The translations under genes were made by a program, and so were the position numbers. DNA of 64,000 bases from the NCBI RefSeq assembly GCF_040676675.1, contig NZ_JBFAPK010000004.1:62001-126000 (forward strand). Direction: 5' to 3'. Each line of letters begins with the position of its first letter. The stretch's first letter is position 1. The stretch comes from JBFAPK01 sp040676675. GTDB taxonomy: Bacteria; Actinomycetota; Actinomycetes; Mycobacteriales; Micromonosporaceae. The notes under the pieces were generated by a model that saw only the letters and a program-made list of their open reading frames with translations, ran no database searches and had not been told where the DNA came from. Shown one piece after another: positions 1 to 9,059 of this stretch.

Positions 1-48
1 TGCGGCAACCGGGCCCGCGCGGCCCGGCACTACCGGCGGCACCGCGCC

Positions 49-130
49 GCTCAGCCGAGCCAGGCGGCGAGCGGTTCGGCTCAGTCGAGCCACGGGGTGA
101 GCGGTTCGGCTCAGCCGAGCCAGGCGGCGA
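49..130. repeat. 30-bp tandem repeat over the 3' end of the AEC gene
   Basis: Three units with an exact 30-bp period begin at 49, 79 and 109 (the last is partial), each opening with GCTCAG(C/T)CGAGCCA. The third unit holds the end of the leftward permease gene, including its stop codon (111-113). The two units beyond the stop are therefore extra copies of the sequence coding for the last residues (AAWLG and stop), each carrying the same stop triplet. Bases 1-48 show no recognisable feature. Confidence 0.85.
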
Positions 131-1037
131 TCAGCGCCAGCGACACCCCGCCGGCCACGGTGGAGAGCACCACCGCGTCCCGCGCCAACGACTCGGCCCG
201 CCCGTAACGGGTGGCGAAGACGAAGACGTTCTGCGCGGTGGGCAGGGCCGAGGTGACGACCCCGGCCAGCAGCGCCGGCCCGCCGAGGCCGAGCCCGAAG
301 CGCCCGATCGCGTACGCCAGCGCCGGCTGCGCCACCACCTTGAGTACCACCGCGGTGTACCGTTCCCGCGCCTGCGGACCGGCCGCCAGCGCGCGGCTGC
401 CGGGCAGCGACATCCCGAGCGCCAGCAGCGCCAGCGGCACCGCGGCCGAGCCGACCAGCTCGAACGGGCGCATCACCTCGACCGGCGGCCGCCAGCCGGC
501 CACCGACACCGCGAGCCCGGCCGCACAGCCCAGCATGATCGGGTTGCGGGCCGGCAGCAGCGCCAGCCGCCGCGGCGAGGGGCGCCGGTCGGTGCTGCTG
601 CTCGCGTCCAGCACCGCCAGTCCGAGCGGCGCCGCCACCAGCACCTGGAACAGCAGCACCGGGGCCACAAAGGAGACGTCGCCCAGCACGTACGCCGCCA
701 CCGGCACGCCGAGGTTGGCGGCGTTGACGTACGAGGCGCTCAGCGCGCCCACGGTCGCCTCGCCGACCGGGCGCCGCCAGGCCCAGCGGGCGATCACGAG
801 GTAGACCGCGGCGACGATCGCGGTGCTCAGCACGAAGACGGCGAGCGCCGGGGTGAACACGTCGGCGAGCGACGACCGGGCCAGCGTGGTGAAGAGCAGC
901 GCCGGGGTGGCGACGAAGAAGACGAGCCGGGCCAGCACCCCCGTGCCCTCCGCACCGAGCACCTTGTACCGACTGATGAGATAACCGGCCAAGGCGACTG
1001 TCCAGATTCCGACGAAACCCGTCAGCACTCCGCGCAT
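111..1037 (-). CDS. AEC family transporter (auxin efflux carrier-like permease)
   Basis: This is a 308-residue, very hydrophobic protein with about ten predicted membrane segments in two groups of five, the layout of the AEC/BASS fold. The N-terminus (MRGVLTGFVGIWTVALAG) is the first membrane segment. A conserved-looking NAANLGVP motif in the fourth or fifth helix matches the substrate-site asparagine region of the family. Family members export small organic acids such as malate or auxin-like compounds; the substrate here cannot be read from sequence. The ATG at 1037 fits the first membrane helix. The gene stands alone, divergent from the winged-helix gene at 1234, and its 3' end is duplicated in a tandem repeat. 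Confidence 0.85.
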   Translation of the reverse strand: MRGVLTGFVGIWTVALAGYLISRYKVLGAEGTGVLARLVFFVATPALLFTTLARSSLADVFTPALAVFVLSTAIVAAVYLVIARWAWRRPVGEATVGALSASYVNAANLGVPVAAYVLGDVSFVAPVLLFQVLVAAPLGLAVLDASSSTDRRPSPRRLALLPARNPIMLGCAAGLAVSVAGWRPPVEVMRPFELVGSAAVPLALLALGMSLPGSRALAAGPQARERYTAVVLKVVAQPALAYAIGRFGLGLGGPALLAGVVTSALPTAQNVFVFATRYGRAESLARDAVVLSTVAGGVSLALIAAWLG

Positions 1038-1233
1038 GCGATCATCCTGCCGGCTCCGGCCCCACCAGCGATTCCTGGTACTCAGAGCAAGCGATCGATT
1101 CCGGTGTGTTTGTCAAATGTCACAGTCGCGCAACGTGGTCTCCCCTTGACCCCCGCGCGAGCGGCCGGAACCATCATTGCGAGCGGCGTCCCGGCGTCGC
1201 GATCGAGACGCTGGAACCTGCCCAAGGAGGGCC

Positions 1234-2025
1234 ATGTCGGTCAGCCCCGCCCCGTCGCGTGCCGGCCGGCACCTGTCCCAATCAGCGGGACCCGGCCGTC
1301 CGCCCGTGGCCGTACGCCGTCCGTCGAACCCCGGCACCCCGTCGCTGACCGTCACGCTCTCCATCCCGCTCGTCGGCGAGGAGGAGCTGACGCCGCCGGC
1401 GCGCCGGTTGCTCGACGCGGCGCTGGAGCTGCTGGAGCGGGGCGAGGGGATGGTCAACGGGGTGTCGGCGAGCGCCGAGCGCCGCACCGAGCCGGCGCCG
1501 CCGGACCGGCCCGTGGAGAACGGATCCGACCGGCGCACCGACGCGCCGCCGCCCGAGCCGCGCGCCGAGCGGGCGCCGTCCGAACCGGTCGCGCCCCGAC
1601 CGCGTACGGCCGAACCGGCGCCCGGACCGCGCACCGAGGCCCCGCCGTCCGAACCGGTCGCGGCTGCCGAGCCGGTCGCGCCCGCGCCTTCGGCGTCGCG
1701 CCCCGCGACCGCCGGCACCGTACCGACGGTGCACATCCTGGCGGCCTCCCGCTCGGTGCTGCTCGACGGCGCGCCGCTGCCGTTGACCCGGCTCGAGTTC
1801 GACCTGCTCATGCACCTGGTCGCGTACCCCCGCCGGGTCTTCACCCGGTTGCAGCTGCTCACCGCCGTCTGGGGCTACGAACACACCGGGGTGCGCACCG
1901 TGGACGTGCACGTACGCCGGCTGCGCGGCAAGTTCGGCGCCGACGTCCCGCTGGTCACCACGGTCTACGGGGTCGGCTACCGGCTCGCCGACGACGCCCG
2001 CGTCACGATCGACCGTAACGGGTGA
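1234..2025 (+). CDS. Winged-helix transcriptional regulator (OmpR/PhoB-type DNA-binding domain, no receiver)
   Basis: Start chosen at ATG 1234 because AAGGAGG lies just upstream (1224-1230); a longer frame opens at TTG 1177. The product is 263 residues. Roughly residues 40-165 are low-complexity, rich in Pro, Glu, Arg and Ala with repeated SEPVA-type blocks, and look disordered. The last 100 residues form an OmpR/PhoB winged helix: LTRLEFDLLMHLVAYP, then WGYEHTGVRTVDVHVRRLR as recognition helix, and VYGVGYRL as the wing. There is no phospho-acceptor receiver domain, so control by a histidine kinase is not indicated. Such stand-alone proteins are common in Micromonosporaceae; target genes are unknown. 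Confidence 0.85.
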   Translation: MSVSPAPSRAGRHLSQSAGPGRPPVAVRRPSNPGTPSLTVTLSIPLVGEEELTPPARRLLDAALELLERGEGMVNGVSASAERRTEPAPPDRPVENGSDRRTDAPPPEPRAERAPSEPVAPRPRTAEPAPGPRTEAPPSEPVAAAEPVAPAPSASRPATAGTVPTVHILAASRSVLLDGAPLPLTRLEFDLLMHLVAYPRRVFTRLQLLTAVWGYEHTGVRTVDVHVRRLRGKFGADVPLVTTVYGVGYRLADDARVTIDRNG

Positions 2026-2068
2026 GCGGCACATGTCTGCGGTCGCGGCTCCGGTGCACGATAGGCGG

Positions 2069-2707
2069 GTGAAGATCCGTCCGATCAGTCCCGAGCTGCT
2101 CGTGGACGAGCTGGCCGACCGGCTCGCCGCCGTCGACCCCACCGGCTGGCTGCGGGTCGCCGTCGACGGCCCCGCCGCCGCGGGCCCCGACCGCCTCGCC
2201 GACGCGCTCGTGACCCCGCTGCGGGTACGCGGCCGACCCGCGTTGCGCGTCCGCGCCGAGGACTTCCTGCGCCCCGCGTCGCTGCGCCTGGAGCAGGGGC
2301 GGCAGAACCCCGACGCCTTCTACGCCGGCTGGCTCGACGAGGCGGGACTGCGGCGCGAGGTGCTCGACCCGGCCGGTCGCGGCGGCTCCGGCCGCGTCCT
2401 GCCCACGCTCTGGAACGCGCGGACCGACCGGGCCAGCCGCGCGGAGTACCTCGCCCTGCCGCCGCGCGGCGTCGTGCTCGTCAGCGGCCCGCTGCTGCTC
2501 GGCGGCGGCCTCCCGTTCGACGTGGCCGTCCATCTTCTGCTCACCCCAGGGGCGCTGGCCCGCCGTACCCCGGCGGAGGAACAGTGGACCCTGCCGGCGT
2601 TCGCACGGTACGCCGAGGAGGTCGCTCCGGCGACCTTCGCTGACGTGGTCGTCCGCATGGACGATCCGCGACACCCCGCGTTGGTGGAATCGGGTCAGGC
2701 CGGATGA
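2069..2707 (+). CDS. Uridine kinase-like P-loop protein
   Basis: The protein is 212 residues if the GTG at 2069 is used; an in-frame ATG at 2033 would add twelve poorly conserved-looking residues. It has the layout of actinobacterial proteins annotated as uridine kinase: a strand ending in VAVDGP, a loop region, RAEDFLRPASLRLEQGR, DAFYAGWLD and VLVSGPLLLGG. The expected Walker A lysine is absent: the loop reads GPAAAGPDRLA, not GxxxxGK(S/T). Either nucleotide binding differs or the protein is not a kinase; I would not assign uridine phosphorylation from this. It sits 43 bases after the winged-helix gene and may share its transcript. Confidence 0.75.
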   Translation: MKIRPISPELLVDELADRLAAVDPTGWLRVAVDGPAAAGPDRLADALVTPLRVRGRPALRVRAEDFLRPASLRLEQGRQNPDAFYAGWLDEAGLRREVLDPAGRGGSGRVLPTLWNARTDRASRAEYLALPPRGVVLVSGPLLLGGGLPFDVAVHLLLTPGALARRTPAEEQWTLPAFARYAEEVAPATFADVVVRMDDPRHPALVESGQAG

Positions 2708-2831
2708 TCCCGCGAAAATCACCGGTTTGCCCGGCCCACCCGGCGGGTATTCGCCCGGCTCACAGCGGGCCGTCAACCGGGTCTCCACCCGGATGTCGGG
2801 CCCTTCATTCTCCCGGAAAGGCAGGCAGCCA

Positions 2832-3230
2832 ATGGTCGTCAACGAATCGGTCGGCAAGGGCCGTTCTCAGGCGGACATCGACAAGATCCGCCTCTCCCTT
2901 CGGGCTCGGTACGACGAGCTGACCAGCGAGTACGACCAGGCGGTCGCGCAGAGCCAGGTCCTGCGGCTGGTGGAGGTCGGCGACACCGCCGGCGACGACC
3001 AGGCTGACAGCGGCACCAAGACCGCCGAGCGGGACACCGCGCAGTCGCTGCTGCGCAGCATCCTCGACCGGCGGGCCCAGTTCGAACACGCGCTGACCCG
3101 GCTGGACGAGGGGACCTACGGCTGGTGCGAGGGGTGCGCCGACCCGATTCCGGTGGAGCGGCTGGAGATCTTCCCGTCGGCGACCTCCTGCGTCTCCTGC
3201 AAGCAGTCGCGCGAGCGCCGGGCGGCGTGA
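2832..3230 (+). CDS. DksA/TraR-type C4 zinc-finger protein
   Basis: Start taken at ATG 2832 after GGAAAGG (2815-2821), giving 132 residues; the upstream extension of the frame looks non-coding. An N-terminal helical half (residues 10-75) is followed by TYGWCEGCADPIPVERL and ATSCVSCKQS, the four-cysteine zinc finger of the DksA/TraR family. In proteobacteria DksA binds the RNA polymerase secondary channel together with ppGpp. Actinobacterial members are less studied, with RNA-polymerase binding as the likely role. The coiled-coil tip has a typical acidic patch (AERD). The gene is not clearly in an operon: 124 bases separate it from the kinase-like gene and 168 from the next gene. Confidence 0.9.
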   Translation: MVVNESVGKGRSQADIDKIRLSLRARYDELTSEYDQAVAQSQVLRLVEVGDTAGDDQADSGTKTAERDTAQSLLRSILDRRAQFEHALTRLDEGTYGWCEGCADPIPVERLEIFPSATSCVSCKQSRERRAA

Positions 3231-3398
3231 GCCGGGAGAACCCGTGACCGGCCGACCGGGACGCGCGTTCGGGCGCTCCCGGCGGCCGACCCGCGCCGGC
3301 GGGCCCGTCGGCGCGGGCGGTGCCACCGGCGCCGGCACCGAGGCCGCCGTCGAGGCGGCGCCGGCCGGGCCGGTACGGCGGAGGAGTGGACCACCGGC

Positions 3399-4271
3399 GT
3401 GGGCGAGATAGCGGTCGGTACGGCCTCCTGGACGGACCGGACGCTGCTGGAGTCCGGGTGGTATCCGCGTACCGCGGACACGCCCGAGAAGCGGCTCGCC
3501 CACTACGCCAAGCAGTTTCCCCTCGTCGAGGTGGACGCCACCTACTACTCGCCGCCGTCGGAACGCAACGCCGACCTCTGGGTGCAGCGCACCCCGGTCC
3601 ACTTCACCTTCAACATCAAGGCGTTCAGCCTGCTCACCGGCCACCCGACCAAGGTCTCGGCGCTCTACGAGGACCTGCGCCCGCCGGTGGACAAGGCGAA
3701 CGTCTACCCGGGCGACCTGCACCCCCGGGCGTACGAGCAGGTCTGGACGCGGTTCCTGGCCGCGTTGGAGCCGCTCGCCGAGGCGGGCAAGCTCGGGGCG
3801 ATCCTTTTCCAGTTCCCGCCCTGGTTCACCATCCGGCGCAGCAACAAGCAGTACCTGCTGGAGGTGCGGAAGCGCTGCCAGCCGCTGCGCGCCGTCTTCG
3901 AGCTGCGGCACGCCTCCTGGTTCGCCGGTGACAACCGCGACGAGACGCTGGACTTCCTGCGCGAGCACGAGTTGCCGTACGTCTGCGTGGACATGCCCCA
4001 GGGACATCGTTCGTCCGTACCGCCGGTGCTGGCGGCGACCGCGGACCTGGCGGTGGTGCGCTTCCACGGCCACAGCGAGCGCTGGACCAGCCGCGACATC
4101 CACGAGAAGTTCGGTTACCACTACTCGGACCGGGAACTGGCCGACTGGGCGCCCCGGCTGCGCGAACTGGCCGGGCAGGCCGAGCGCACCCACGTGATCA
4201 TGAACAATTGCTACCGGGACTACGCGCAGACCAACGCCGCCACCCTCGCCCGCCTGCTCGACGCCGGCTGA
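3399..4271 (+). CDS. DUF72 (YecE-like) protein, copy 1
   Basis: A GTG start at 3399 follows GGAGGAG (3380-3386). The 290-residue product begins VGEIAVGTASWTD and shows the DUF72 TIM-barrel landmarks: VEVDATYYSPPS, FTFNIKAFSLLTGH, GAILFQFPPWF, FELRHASWF, VCVDMPQ, VVRFHGH and the closing HVIMNNCYRDYA. The biochemical role of DUF72 proteins is unknown; structural resemblance to endonuclease IV/xylose isomerase-type barrels is established for the fold. A second DUF72 gene lies at 5698-6462 on the other strand. This copy is longer and lacks the N-terminal GWxYxxW signature seen in the other one. Confidence 0.88.
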   Translation: MGEIAVGTASWTDRTLLESGWYPRTADTPEKRLAHYAKQFPLVEVDATYYSPPSERNADLWVQRTPVHFTFNIKAFSLLTGHPTKVSALYEDLRPPVDKANVYPGDLHPRAYEQVWTRFLAALEPLAEAGKLGAILFQFPPWFTIRRSNKQYLLEVRKRCQPLRAVFELRHASWFAGDNRDETLDFLREHELPYVCVDMPQGHRSSVPPVLAATADLAVVRFHGHSERWTSRDIHEKFGYHYSDRELADWAPRLRELAGQAERTHVIMNNCYRDYAQTNAATLARLLDAG

Positions 4272-4377
4272 CCCGGGCGACGCGGGCGACGCGGGCCATG
4301 TGAGCGCCGGGGCGGGGAATACCGCGGGCCGCTCCGGGTACGCGCCGCCGCGACGGCAACGCGCGAGGGGGCAGCAG

Positions 4378-5160
4378 ATGACGACGGGACGGTTGAGCGG
4401 CAAGACGGCCCTGATCACCGGCTCCGACTCGGGGATCGGCCAGGCCACCGCGATCGAGTTCGCCCGGGAGGGCGCCGACGTGGTGGTGCACTACCTGCAC
4501 GACGGGGAGGGCGCGTCGCACACCCGGGACGTGGTCGAGCAGGCCGGCCAGCGGGCGGTGGTGGTCCAGGGCGACATCGCCGACGAGGGCCAGGTGGAGG
4601 CGATGTTCGACGCGGCGCTCGCGGAGTTCGGCGCGCTGGACATCCTGATGAACGACGCCGGGGTGGACGCCTCCGGCATCCCGGTGGCCGACATGGAGAC
4701 CGAGACCTGGGACACGGCGATGCGGGTGAACGTCTACGGGGCGTTCTTCTGCTGTCGCCGGTTCATCCGGCACCGCAAGGAGATGGGCGGGTACGGGAAG
4801 ATCATCAACGTGACCTCCGTACACCAGGAGGTGCCGCGGGCCGGCGGCAGCGACTACGACGCCAGCAAGGGCGCGCTGCGCAACCTGACCAACAGCCTGG
4901 CCCTCGAACTCGCCCCGCTCGGCATCAACGTGAACAACATCGGGCCGGGCATGGTGCTCACCCCGTTCAACCAGCGGGCCATCGACGATCCGGGGTACCT
5001 GGAGGAACAGGTGCAGAGCATCCCGATGCGGCGGGCGGCGCAGCCGGCCGAGATCGGTCGACTCGCCGTCTTCCTGGCCAGCCGGGACGCCGACTACGTC
5101 ACCGGATCGACGTACTACATGGACGGCGGCCTGATGCAGAACCAGGGCCAGGGCGCGTGA
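4378..5160 (+). CDS. SDR family oxidoreductase (glucose 1-dehydrogenase-like)
   Basis: Start at ATG 4378 behind GAGGGGG (4365-4371); 260 residues. It is a classical short-chain dehydrogenase: TGSDSGIG cofactor loop near residue 14, MNDAGV where NNAG is usual (Asn replaced by Asp), Ser in VTSVHQ and YDASK as catalytic Tyr/Lys, then GPGMVLTPFN and a C-terminal YYMDGGL. The overall pattern resembles glucose 1-dehydrogenase-type enzymes, but substrate cannot be fixed from motifs. It starts 106 bases after the DUF72 gene and precedes a DUF2267 gene; such mixtures are often seen in actinobacterial stress-response clusters, which is an inference only. Confidence 0.9.
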   Translation: MTTGRLSGKTALITGSDSGIGQATAIEFAREGADVVVHYLHDGEGASHTRDVVEQAGQRAVVVQGDIADEGQVEAMFDAALAEFGALDILMNDAGVDASGIPVADMETETWDTAMRVNVYGAFFCCRRFIRHRKEMGGYGKIINVTSVHQEVPRAGGSDYDASKGALRNLTNSLALELAPLGINVNNIGPGMVLTPFNQRAIDDPGYLEEQVQSIPMRRAAQPAEIGRLAVFLASRDADYVTGSTYYMDGGLMQNQGQGA

Positions 5161-5279
5161 GACGGCTCGCCCGCCGACGGCGGTTCATCCCGGGCGGGTG
5201 AACGGGGTTCACCCGGTGCCGGCGGACCATGGCGGCGAGGACGGTAGGAGTTCCGCGATCACGGGACGGGGGGATACAA

Positions 5280-5708
5280 GTGGCCAGCAAACCGGACGCG
5301 ACGTTCGAGACCTCGTTGGAGAAGACCAACCTGATCCTCAAGGACATCGAGCAGACGTACGGGTGGTCCAAGGACCAACGGAATCAGTCGTTCGCCGCCC
5401 TGCGTACCGTGCTGCACCTGCTGCGCGACCGGCTCCCGGTGCAGGAGAGCGTGGAGTTCGCCGCCCAGCTGCCGGTGCTGGTGCGGGGCGTCTACTTCGA
5501 CGGCTGGGACCCGAGCCTGGTACCGATCAAGCTGAACCGCGAGGAGTTCCTCTACGAGGTGCGGCAGGGCTTCCCGTACGAGGTGCAGGGCGGCGTCGAG
5601 GGCCTGGTCCGGACCGTACTGCACGCCCTGCGCCGGCACGTGACCGAGGGCGAGTGGGACGACGTGAAGTCCAACGTCCCGAAGGACCTGAGCCGGATCA
5701 TGCCGTAG
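5280..5708 (+). CDS. DUF2267 domain protein
   Basis: GTG at 5280, just after a G-rich ribosome-binding region (5266-5273), yields 142 residues; an in-frame ATG at 5229 would add 17 residues with no family resemblance. The protein is predicted all-helical with the DUF2267 pattern: WSKDQRNQSFAALRTVLHLLRDRLPVQESVEFAAQLPVL read in separate blocks, then VYFDGWDP and VLHALRRHVTEGEWDDVKSNVPKDL. DUF2267 proteins are small, of unknown function, and frequently sit with stress genes. Its 3' end overlaps the convergent DUF72 gene by 11 bases (5698-5708). Confidence 0.88.
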   Translation: MASKPDATFETSLEKTNLILKDIEQTYGWSKDQRNQSFAALRTVLHLLRDRLPVQESVEFAAQLPVLVRGVYFDGWDPSLVPIKLNREEFLYEVRQGFPYEVQGGVEGLVRTVLHALRRHVTEGEWDDVKSNVPKDLSRIMP

Positions 5709-6462
5709 CGCCGGTGGGCGTGCGGCTGACCGGGAGACCGCGTCGCCGGGCGATCCCGGCCAGGGCCGTCGCGTCGACGACGGCGGCCCCGCCCGGATCG
5801 TTGTTGAAGTAGACGTAGACCGGTTCCCGCTCGTCGTACACCGCGGCGACGCGGGTCAGCCAGGAGCCCAGCGCGGTCGGGCCGTACCGGGGCCGGGGTT
5901 CGGCCCGTCCCTCGTGCAGCCGCAGGTAGCCGAAGCCGGCGGTGCGCCACAGCGGCGCGACCGGCCGGCTCCGGCGGTCCGCCCAGCAGAGGGCGGCGCC
6001 GCGCGCCTCCAGCACCCGCCGGGTCTGGGCGGTCCACCAGGACGGGTGCCGGGGTTCGACCGCCACCCGCACCCCGGCGGGGAAGCGGGCCAGGGTCGCG
6101 TCGAGCGCGGCCACGTCGGCGCGCAGGTTCGGCGGCAGTTGCAGCAGCACCGGCCCGAGCCGGTCGCCCAGCGCCTCGGCACGGCCGAGGAACCGGGCGA
6201 CCGGCTCCTCGGGTTCGCGCAGCCGCTTGATGTGGGTGAGGTAGCGGCTCATCTTCACCGCCACGCAGAAGTCCGCCGGGGTCCGCTCCCGCCACTGCGC
6301 GAAGGTCTCCCGTTCGGGGAGCCGGTAGAAGGCGTTGTTCACCTCGACGGTGGCGAAGCGTTCGGCGTAGTGCTCCAGCCACCGTCGCTGCGGCAGCCCG
6401 GCCGGGTAGAACCGGTCGCGCCAGTCGCGGTACTGCCATCCCGAGGTACCGACGAGGATCAT
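5698..6462 (-). CDS. DUF72 (YecE-like) protein, copy 2
   Basis: The 254-residue product from ATG 6462 starts MILVGTSGWQYRDWRDRFYP, the canonical N-terminus of the family, and continues with EVNNAFYRLPE, FCVAVKMSRYLTHIKRL, PVLLQLPPNLR, VAVEPRHPSWW, LRLHEG and VYVYFNNDPGG. It is only distantly similar to the 290-residue copy at 3399, so this is not a recent duplication. The two DUF72 genes enclose the SDR and DUF2267 genes. Function is unknown. Its stop lies inside the 3' end of the convergent DUF2267 gene. Confidence 0.9.
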   Translation of the reverse strand: MILVGTSGWQYRDWRDRFYPAGLPQRRWLEHYAERFATVEVNNAFYRLPERETFAQWRERTPADFCVAVKMSRYLTHIKRLREPEEPVARFLGRAEALGDRLGPVLLQLPPNLRADVAALDATLARFPAGVRVAVEPRHPSWWTAQTRRVLEARGAALCWADRRSRPVAPLWRTAGFGYLRLHEGRAEPRPRYGPTALGSWLTRVAAVYDEREPVYVYFNNDPGGAAVVDATALAGIARRRGLPVSRTPTGATA

Positions 6463-6526
6463 CTCGTCCGCCAGTATCGCCGGGGCACCGCCAGGTCGCG
6501 ACCGGAACCCGCCGCCGGGGCGGTGG

Positions 6527-8971
6527 TCAGCCGAGGGTGACCTCCGCGGTGAGCCGGCGGTCGTGGCCCACCCGGCGCTCCGGCCCGACCAACCGCAGCC
6601 GGACCCGGTGCCGGTGCTCCACGCTGGAGGCGGAGAGCCGCAGCTCCAACTCGCCGGGCTCGACCAGCCGGTGGCCGTCGCGCCCCGTGAAGGCGGAGAG
6701 GTCGGCGTGCACCCGGAAATCGACCCGCCGGGCCTCGCCGGGGGCCAGCGCGACCCGGGCGTACCCGGTGAGGCGGTTGACCGGGCGGGTCACCTGCGCC
6801 ACCGGGTCGTGCAGGTAGAGCTGGACCACGTCCGCCCCGGCGCGCTCGCCCGTGTTGCGGACCGTCAGCGAGACCGTCACCGCCGCGTCGGTGGCCAGCT
6901 CGACCACCTCGCCGTCGCGCGCGGGCACGCCGTCCACCAGCGGGCCGTCCCAGGCGAAGGAGGTGTACGACAGGCCGTGGCCGAAGGCGTAGATCGGGGT
7001 CGGGTCGATGTTGCTGACCGCGGTGCGCCCGGCCAGGTGCGGGGCGAGGTAGCCGGAGGGCTGGCCGCCGGGATCGCGCGGCACGGCCACGGGCAGCCGC
7101 CCCGAGGGGTTGACCCGGCCGGCGAGCACCCCGGCGACGGCGGCGGCCCCCTCTTCGCCGGGGAAGAACGCCTGCACGGCCGCGGCGAGCCGGTCGGCAA
7201 ACCGGCCCAGCGCGTACGGCCGGCCGCTGAGCAGCACCAGCACCACCGGCGTACCGGTGTCGAGCAGCGCCTCCAGCAGCCGCGCCTGGTCGCCGGGGAG
7301 GCTCAGGTCGGCCGTGTCGGAGCCCTCGCCGGAGGTGCCGTGGCCGAACAGCCCGGCCCGGTCGCCGAGGACCGCGACGCAGACCTCGGCCCCCTGCGCG
7401 GCGGCCACCGCGGCGGCGAGCGCGGCGGGCTCCGAGCGGTCCACGGAGCCGCCGGGGGAGTGGACGACGGTCGCCTGGGGCAGTTCGGCCCGCAGCGCCG
7501 CCAGCGGTGTGGGGATCTCGACGCCGTCGGGTACCTGCGGGTGCTGCCGGCCGACGTGGCTCGGGAAGGTGTAGCAGCCGAGCATGCCGGTGACGTCGTC
7601 GGCGAGCGGCCCGACCAGCGCGATGCGCGAGCGTGGCGGCAGCGGCAGCGCGCCGGTGTTGGCCAGGAGCACCACCGACTCCTCGGCCAGTTCCCGGGCC
7701 ACCGCCCGCGCGGCGGGCGGGTCCAGGTCGATCGTGCCCTCCGCGGCGGCGAAGTCCTGGCCGGGTCCGGGCCCGGCACCGTTGCCGCCGGCCCCGGTCC
7801 CCGGTGCGGTCTCCGTCGGCAGCGGCGACCAGTCCGGGTCGAGCAGGCCGAGTTCGCACTTCTGCCGCAGCACCCGGGCGGCGGCGCGGTCGACCAGCCG
7901 CTCCGGTACGGCGCCCCCGCGAACCGCGTCGACGAGCGGCGCGCCGTAGCAGCGTACGGCCGGCAGCTCGACGTCGACCCCGGCGGCCAGCGCCAGCCCG
8001 GCGGCCTCGGCCGGACCCGAGGCGACGTGGTGCAGGGTCTCCAGGAACGAGACGCCGAAGTAGTCGGCCACCACGGTGCCGGTGAAGCCCCACCGTTCGC
8101 GCAGCAGCTCGGTGAGGAGCACCGGGTCGGCGGCGGCCGGTACGCCGTCGACCTCGGTGTAGGCGTGCATGACCGAGCGGGCCCCGCCGTCGCGGATCGC
8201 CATCTCGAACGGCAGCAGCAGCACGTCGGCGAACTCGCGCCGGCCCACCGCGACCGGGCCGAAGTTGCGGCCGGCCCGGGACGCGGAGTAGCCGGCGAAG
8301 TGCTTGAGGGTGGCGACGACGCCGCCGGCCTGCAGCCCGCGCACGTACGCGGTGCCGACGGTCGCCACCAGGTACGGGTCCTCGCCGATGGTCTCCTCGG
8401 TACGACCCCAGCGGGGATCTCGGGTGACGTCCAGCACCGGTGCCAGTCCCTGGTGCACGCCGAGCCGGCGCAGCGTGTCGCCGATCTGCGCGGCCATCCG
8501 TTCCACCAGCTCCGGGTCGAAGCTGGCGCCCCAGGCCAGGGGCGTCGGGTAGACGGTGGCGCCCCAGCTCATGAGGCCGGTGAGGCACTCCTCGTGGACG
8601 ACGGCCGGGATGCCGAAGCGGTTCGCCGCGACGATCTCGCCCTGCAGGCGGGCCAGGGCCTGCGCGCCGAGCGCCGGGTCGACCGGCGCGGTACCGAACG
8701 GCCGGGTGAGCTGGCCGAGACCGAAGCGGATCAGCTCGCTCCACTCCGGCGTCTCCTCGGTGAAGTCGTGCTGGTGCGGGGCCATGTCCTCGCTGGTCAC
8801 CGAGGCGCCGAGCCAGAAACTGTAGAGCTGGGCGGCCTTCTCCTCCAGGGTGAGCCGGGCGAGCAGGTCGTCGACCCGCTCGTCGACCGGCCGGGCGGGG
8901 TCCTGCCAGGGCGGCAGCGGCGTCGCCGTCGTGGACCGGCCAGCCTGCGCGGCGTTGCCGTTGCTGCTCAC
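6527..8971 (-). CDS. GH3 family glycosidase (beta-glucosidase/beta-xylosidase type)
   Basis: GTG at 8971 is preceded by GAGGAGG with good spacing. The 814-residue protein has no signal peptide, so it probably acts in the cytosol on imported oligosaccharides. N-terminal barrel landmarks are KHFAGYSASRAGRNF, SVMHAYTEVDGVPA and VVADYFGV; the Asp of VADYF is the expected catalytic nucleophile. The alpha/beta sandwich follows (SVVLLANTGALPLPP, AVLGDRAGLFGHGTSGEGSD), then a fibronectin-III-like tail (DVVQLYLHDPVAQVTRPVNRL). Specificity between beta-glucoside and beta-xyloside is not readable. An operator-like palindrome 90 bases upstream resembles one before the GH43 gene at 51.6 kb, which suggests joint control by the LacI protein. 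Confidence 0.92.
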   Translation of the reverse strand: MSSNGNAAQAGRSTTATPLPPWQDPARPVDERVDDLLARLTLEEKAAQLYSFWLGASVTSEDMAPHQHDFTEETPEWSELIRFGLGQLTRPFGTAPVDPALGAQALARLQGEIVAANRFGIPAVVHEECLTGLMSWGATVYPTPLAWGASFDPELVERMAAQIGDTLRRLGVHQGLAPVLDVTRDPRWGRTEETIGEDPYLVATVGTAYVRGLQAGGVVATLKHFAGYSASRAGRNFGPVAVGRREFADVLLLPFEMAIRDGGARSVMHAYTEVDGVPAAADPVLLTELLRERWGFTGTVVADYFGVSFLETLHHVASGPAEAAGLALAAGVDVELPAVRCYGAPLVDAVRGGAVPERLVDRAAARVLRQKCELGLLDPDWSPLPTETAPGTGAGGNGAGPGPGQDFAAAEGTIDLDPPAARAVARELAEESVVLLANTGALPLPPRSRIALVGPLADDVTGMLGCYTFPSHVGRQHPQVPDGVEIPTPLAALRAELPQATVVHSPGGSVDRSEPAALAAAVAAAQGAEVCVAVLGDRAGLFGHGTSGEGSDTADLSLPGDQARLLEALLDTGTPVVLVLLSGRPYALGRFADRLAAAVQAFFPGEEGAAAVAGVLAGRVNPSGRLPVAVPRDPGGQPSGYLAPHLAGRTAVSNIDPTPIYAFGHGLSYTSFAWDGPLVDGVPARDGEVVELATDAAVTVSLTVRNTGERAGADVVQLYLHDPVAQVTRPVNRLTGYARVALAPGEARRVDFRVHADLSAFTGRDGHRLVEPGELELRLSASSVEHRHRVRLRLVGPERRVGHDRRLTAEVTLG

Positions 8972-9059
8972 GGGCAGCCTCCTCGTTCAGTCTCTCCGGC
9001 ATCCCCGTGATCCACCGACCTTCTGTCGACGGTGGACGGCTGCCGCTACTTCCGACATG

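Noticed and set aside
1104..2018. An Arg/Ala-rich 304-codon frame over the winged-helix gene
   Set aside because: Alternative frame of the low-complexity part of the real gene; lacks the winged-helix motifs.
6563..9010. An 815-codon open frame opposite the GH3 gene
   Set aside because: It is the antisense shadow of a high-GC gene: no family motifs, Gly/Arg/Val-rich, and fully inside a clear GH3 frame.
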